The translations under genes and the position numbers were made by a program. The notes beneath the pieces are model-generated. The model was given only the letters and a program-made list of their open reading frames with translations, did no database searches and was not told the origin of the DNA. Shown piece after piece: positions 62,116 through 64,000 of a stretch of 64,000 nt of DNA; position 1 is the stretch's first letter, and every line of letters begins with the position of its first letter. The DNA comes from an uncultured Clostridia bacterium (GTDB taxonomy: Bacteria > Bacillota > Clostridia > Christensenellales > Aristaeellaceae): assembly GCA_947631405.1 (NCBI GenBank), contig CANRLC010000005.1, positions 1-64,000 on the forward strand. The letters are read 5' to 3'.

Positions 62116-64000
62116 ATGGCCAAAAAGGCGTCGCCCAAGGGCGGAAAAAAGAAGCGGACGGTCAGCGGCAAGCGCGGCACGCCCACGCACAAGAGGCGCG
62201 CGGGCGGCACGGATTCACGGGGCGTCGCGGGCATCGTGGTCACCTGCGTGGGCATCCTCGCGTTTGTCGGGCAGTTCATCTCCTCCGGCGGCGGGCTTGT
62301 CAAGGCGTGCAACGATCTGGTGCGCGGGCTGGGCGGCGTGCTCTGCCTGCTGCTGCCGATCGTCGTGTGCTGGGCGGGACTGGTGCTGGTGTTTTCCCGC
62401 GAGCGGAAGATGAGCGCGCGCACGATGGTGTGCGGCGCGCTGCTGTTCCTGTTCGTGGAGGCGCTCTTGCAGCTCTTTCAGGTCAACGCGATCAACGCCT
62501 CGCTGCTCGCCGACGGCGGCGCGGTGGGCTACGGCGCGTTCCTCAGGCGCTCGTATGTCTACGCCACGCAGGACTGGAGCCGCGGCGGCGGTCTGATCGG
62601 CGCGCTGCTGGCATGGCCGCTCGTGCAGGCGCTGGACATCTGGGGCGCGGTGATCGTGCTGCTCTTTGCGGGCGTGATCGTGCTGATGGTGCTCACGGGC
62701 GTCTCCACGGGCAAGGCGGGCATGGCGCTCTCCGGCTGGCTGGACGATTTGCGCTCGGAGATCAGTGAGCGGCGCGAGGAGCGCCGCGCGCTGCGCGCCG
62801 CGCAGGAGGACGAGGAACTGGAGCGCGAGGCGGAGCTGGCCGAGCAGCGCAGGCAGAAGCGCGCCGAGCGCGAGCAGGCCCGCCGCGAGGCGGAAGAGGC
62901 GCCCGCGCCGGAGCCGCCGCACACCGCCCCCGCCCAGCAGAGCGCCAAGCGGACGAAGAAGGCGGAGCCTGCCCCGGCGGCAAAGGGCGCGCCGAGCGCC
63001 CGTGCGCCGCGCGAAAGCGGCGAGCTTTACATCGAGCGGGACGAGGAATTCCAGCGCGCGGGCATCGACGAGCGAACGGAGGAGCGCGCCTCCCGCCGCC
63101 GCGGCCAGTTCACTCTCGAAGAGGCGGAGCAGGCGTTCCTGCACGGCATGGAGGGGGCGCGCTATTCCGGCTACGGCGATGCGCCGCAGCCGCCCGCACC
63201 GGAGGAAGCGCCCGAGGAGGGCGAGCCGCAGACGAACGACGATTCTGACAATTCTTACGACGCGCCTGAGATGGAGGAGACGCCCGCAGGAGACGAACCG
63301 CCGAAGGAGGACGAGTCCTACGACGCGCCCGCGCAAGCGCAGCCCACGGCCCCCGCGCCGCGCGCGATGCGCCCGGCCCCGGCGGAAGGCGCGCAGGAGA
63401 CGGGGGAGACGATCACGCAGCTTCGCGGCAACCGCATGGACGGCACGCCCATCGTCATGCCCGCCAAGGACGAGCACGAGGCCCCCAAGCCCGCGCCGGT
63501 CTACAACTATCCGCCGCTCGAGCTGCTCAACCGCTCGAAGTCGGTGCAGGACGTGAACCAGCGCGCCAAGGACGAGGCGGGCGCGGCCAAGCTGCTGGAG
63601 ACGCTGGAGAGCTTCGGCGTGCAGGCGCGGCTGACGCATGTGACGCACGGCCCGGCGATCACGCGCTACGAGGTGCAGCCCGCGCCGGGCGTCAAGGTCT
63701 CGCGCATCGTGGGGCTGGTGGACGACATCGCGCTGAACATGGCCTCCGACGGCGTGCGCATTGAGGCGCCCATCCCCGGCAAGCCCGCCGTGGGCATCGA
63801 GATCCCGAACGAGCGCATCGAGACGGTCTCCCTGCGCGACGTGCTGGAGAGCGGCGAGATGGCGCGCGAGAAGTCGCCGACCGCCGTGGCGCTGGGCAAG
63901 GGCATCTCCGGCGCGCCCGTGATCGCCGACATGGCGAAGATGCCCCATGTGCTGATCGCCGGTGCGACGGGTTCGGGCAAGTCCGTGTGCATCAACACGA
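62116..64000 (+). CDS. ftsK: DNA translocase FtsK/SpoIIIE, 5' part
   Basis: Runs off the right edge; 628 codons are visible. A basic N-terminus (MAKKASPKGGKKKRT) leads into four membrane segments (about 38-195), then a long low-complexity linker rich in Ala, Glu and Pro (about 215-470). The motor starts at YNYPPLELLN; the Walker A loop GATGSGKSVCINT is at the very edge. It pumps DNA during division and, in spore formers, into the forespore. AAGGAGG precedes ATG 62116. The Walker B and gamma domains lie outside the window. Confidence 0.93.
   Translation, partial: MAKKASPKGGKKKRTVSGKRGTPTHKRRAGGTDSRGVAGIVVTCVGILAFVGQFISSGGGLVKACNDLVRGLGGVLCLLLPIVVCWAGLVLVFSRERKMSARTMVCGALLFLFVEALLQLFQVNAINASLLADGGAVGYGAFLRRSYVYATQDWSRGGGLIGALLAWPLVQALDIWGAVIVLLFAGVIVLMVLTGVSTGKAGMALSGWLDDLRSEISERREERRALRAAQEDEELEREAELAEQRRQKRAEREQARREAEEAPAPEPPHTAPAQQSAKRTKKAEPAPAAKGAPSARAPRESGELYIERDEEFQRAGIDERTEERASRRRGQFTLEEAEQAFLHGMEGARYSGYGDAPQPPAPEEAPEEGEPQTNDDSDNSYDAPEMEETPAGDEPPKEDESYDAPAQAQPTAPAPRAMRPAPAEGAQETGETITQLRGNRMDGTPIVMPAKDEHEAPKPAPVYNYPPLELLNRSKSVQDVNQRAKDEAGAAKLLETLESFGVQARLTHVTHGPAITRYEVQPAPGVKVSRIVGLVDDIALNMASDGVRIEAPIPGKPAVGIEIPNERIETVSLRDVLESGEMAREKSPTAVALGKGISGAPVIADMAKMPHVLIAGATGSGKSVCINT

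Overview
The window looks like a chromosomal segment of a high-GC, spore-forming member of the Clostridia (Bacillota). The evidence is a spoIIGA-sigE pair, a dipicolinate synthase pair (dpaA-dpaB), an FtsK/SpoIIIE translocase, scpA-scpB, a cysteine T-box riboswitch, short HisG with HisZ, and AGGAGG-type ribosome binding sites throughout. Core genes are very GC-rich. The first 17 kb and the stretches at 17-20.6 kb and 33.8-38.8 kb are less GC-rich and look acquired. The order or genus cannot be fixed from the sequence.

Region 1 (about 1-16.8 kb) is one plus-strand operon-like cluster for a surface glycan. It holds a DegT-type aminotransferase, an initiating sugar-phosphate transferase, an MBL-fold hydrolase, an ATP-grasp ligase, an SDR, and a three-gene block (nucleotidyltransferase-kinase fusion, KdsD-like SIS isomerase, HAD phosphatase) that looks like a route to an activated sugar. 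After these come a GT9-like transferase, a Wzy-like polymerase, a Wzx-like flippase, LicD, a radical SAM protein, a cytidylyltransferase, a cytidylyltransferase-PEP mutase fusion and phosphonopyruvate decarboxylase. I read the end of the cluster as making a CMP-activated phosphonate that LicD could transfer to the glycan. The cluster ends in a decayed UDP-galactopyranose mutase fragment.

Region 2 (17-20.6 kb) is accessory DNA: a seven-repeat type I-C-like CRISPR array with no cas genes in view, a tandemly amplified block of small antitoxin-like gene pairs, and small Cys-pair proteins. Region 3 (20.7-29.4 kb) is a complete his operon, yerC-hisZ-G-D-C-B-H-A-F-IE-K, from a clear sigma-A promoter with a candidate operator. 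Region 4 (29.4-38.9 kb) holds an AEC transporter, a CofE-like protein, serS, an M19 dipeptidase, an internally deleted IS1182-type element, an ECF sigma/anti-sigma pair, repeat-rich non-coding DNA and three hypothetical genes.

Region 5 (38.9-52 kb) holds a UvrA paralogue, an aldo/keto reductase-ferredoxin, and a second polysaccharide locus (initiating transferase, two GT2 enzymes, Wzm/Wzt exporter, rfbA-C-B-D for dTDP-L-rhamnose). Region 6 (52-64 kb) holds the Cys T-box with cysE-cysS, a repeat cluster, spoIIGA-sigE, an M50 protease, scpA-scpB, mscL, dpaA-dpaB, a DUF3298-like secreted protein and the 5' part of ftsK/spoIIIE, which runs off the right edge.

The main points for a second look are the phosphonate-glycan cluster, the proposed heptose-style pathway for an NDP-pentose, a small repeat that sits between duplicated hairpins in two places, the amplified antitoxin-like pairs, and probable CTG start codons in the sporulation region.
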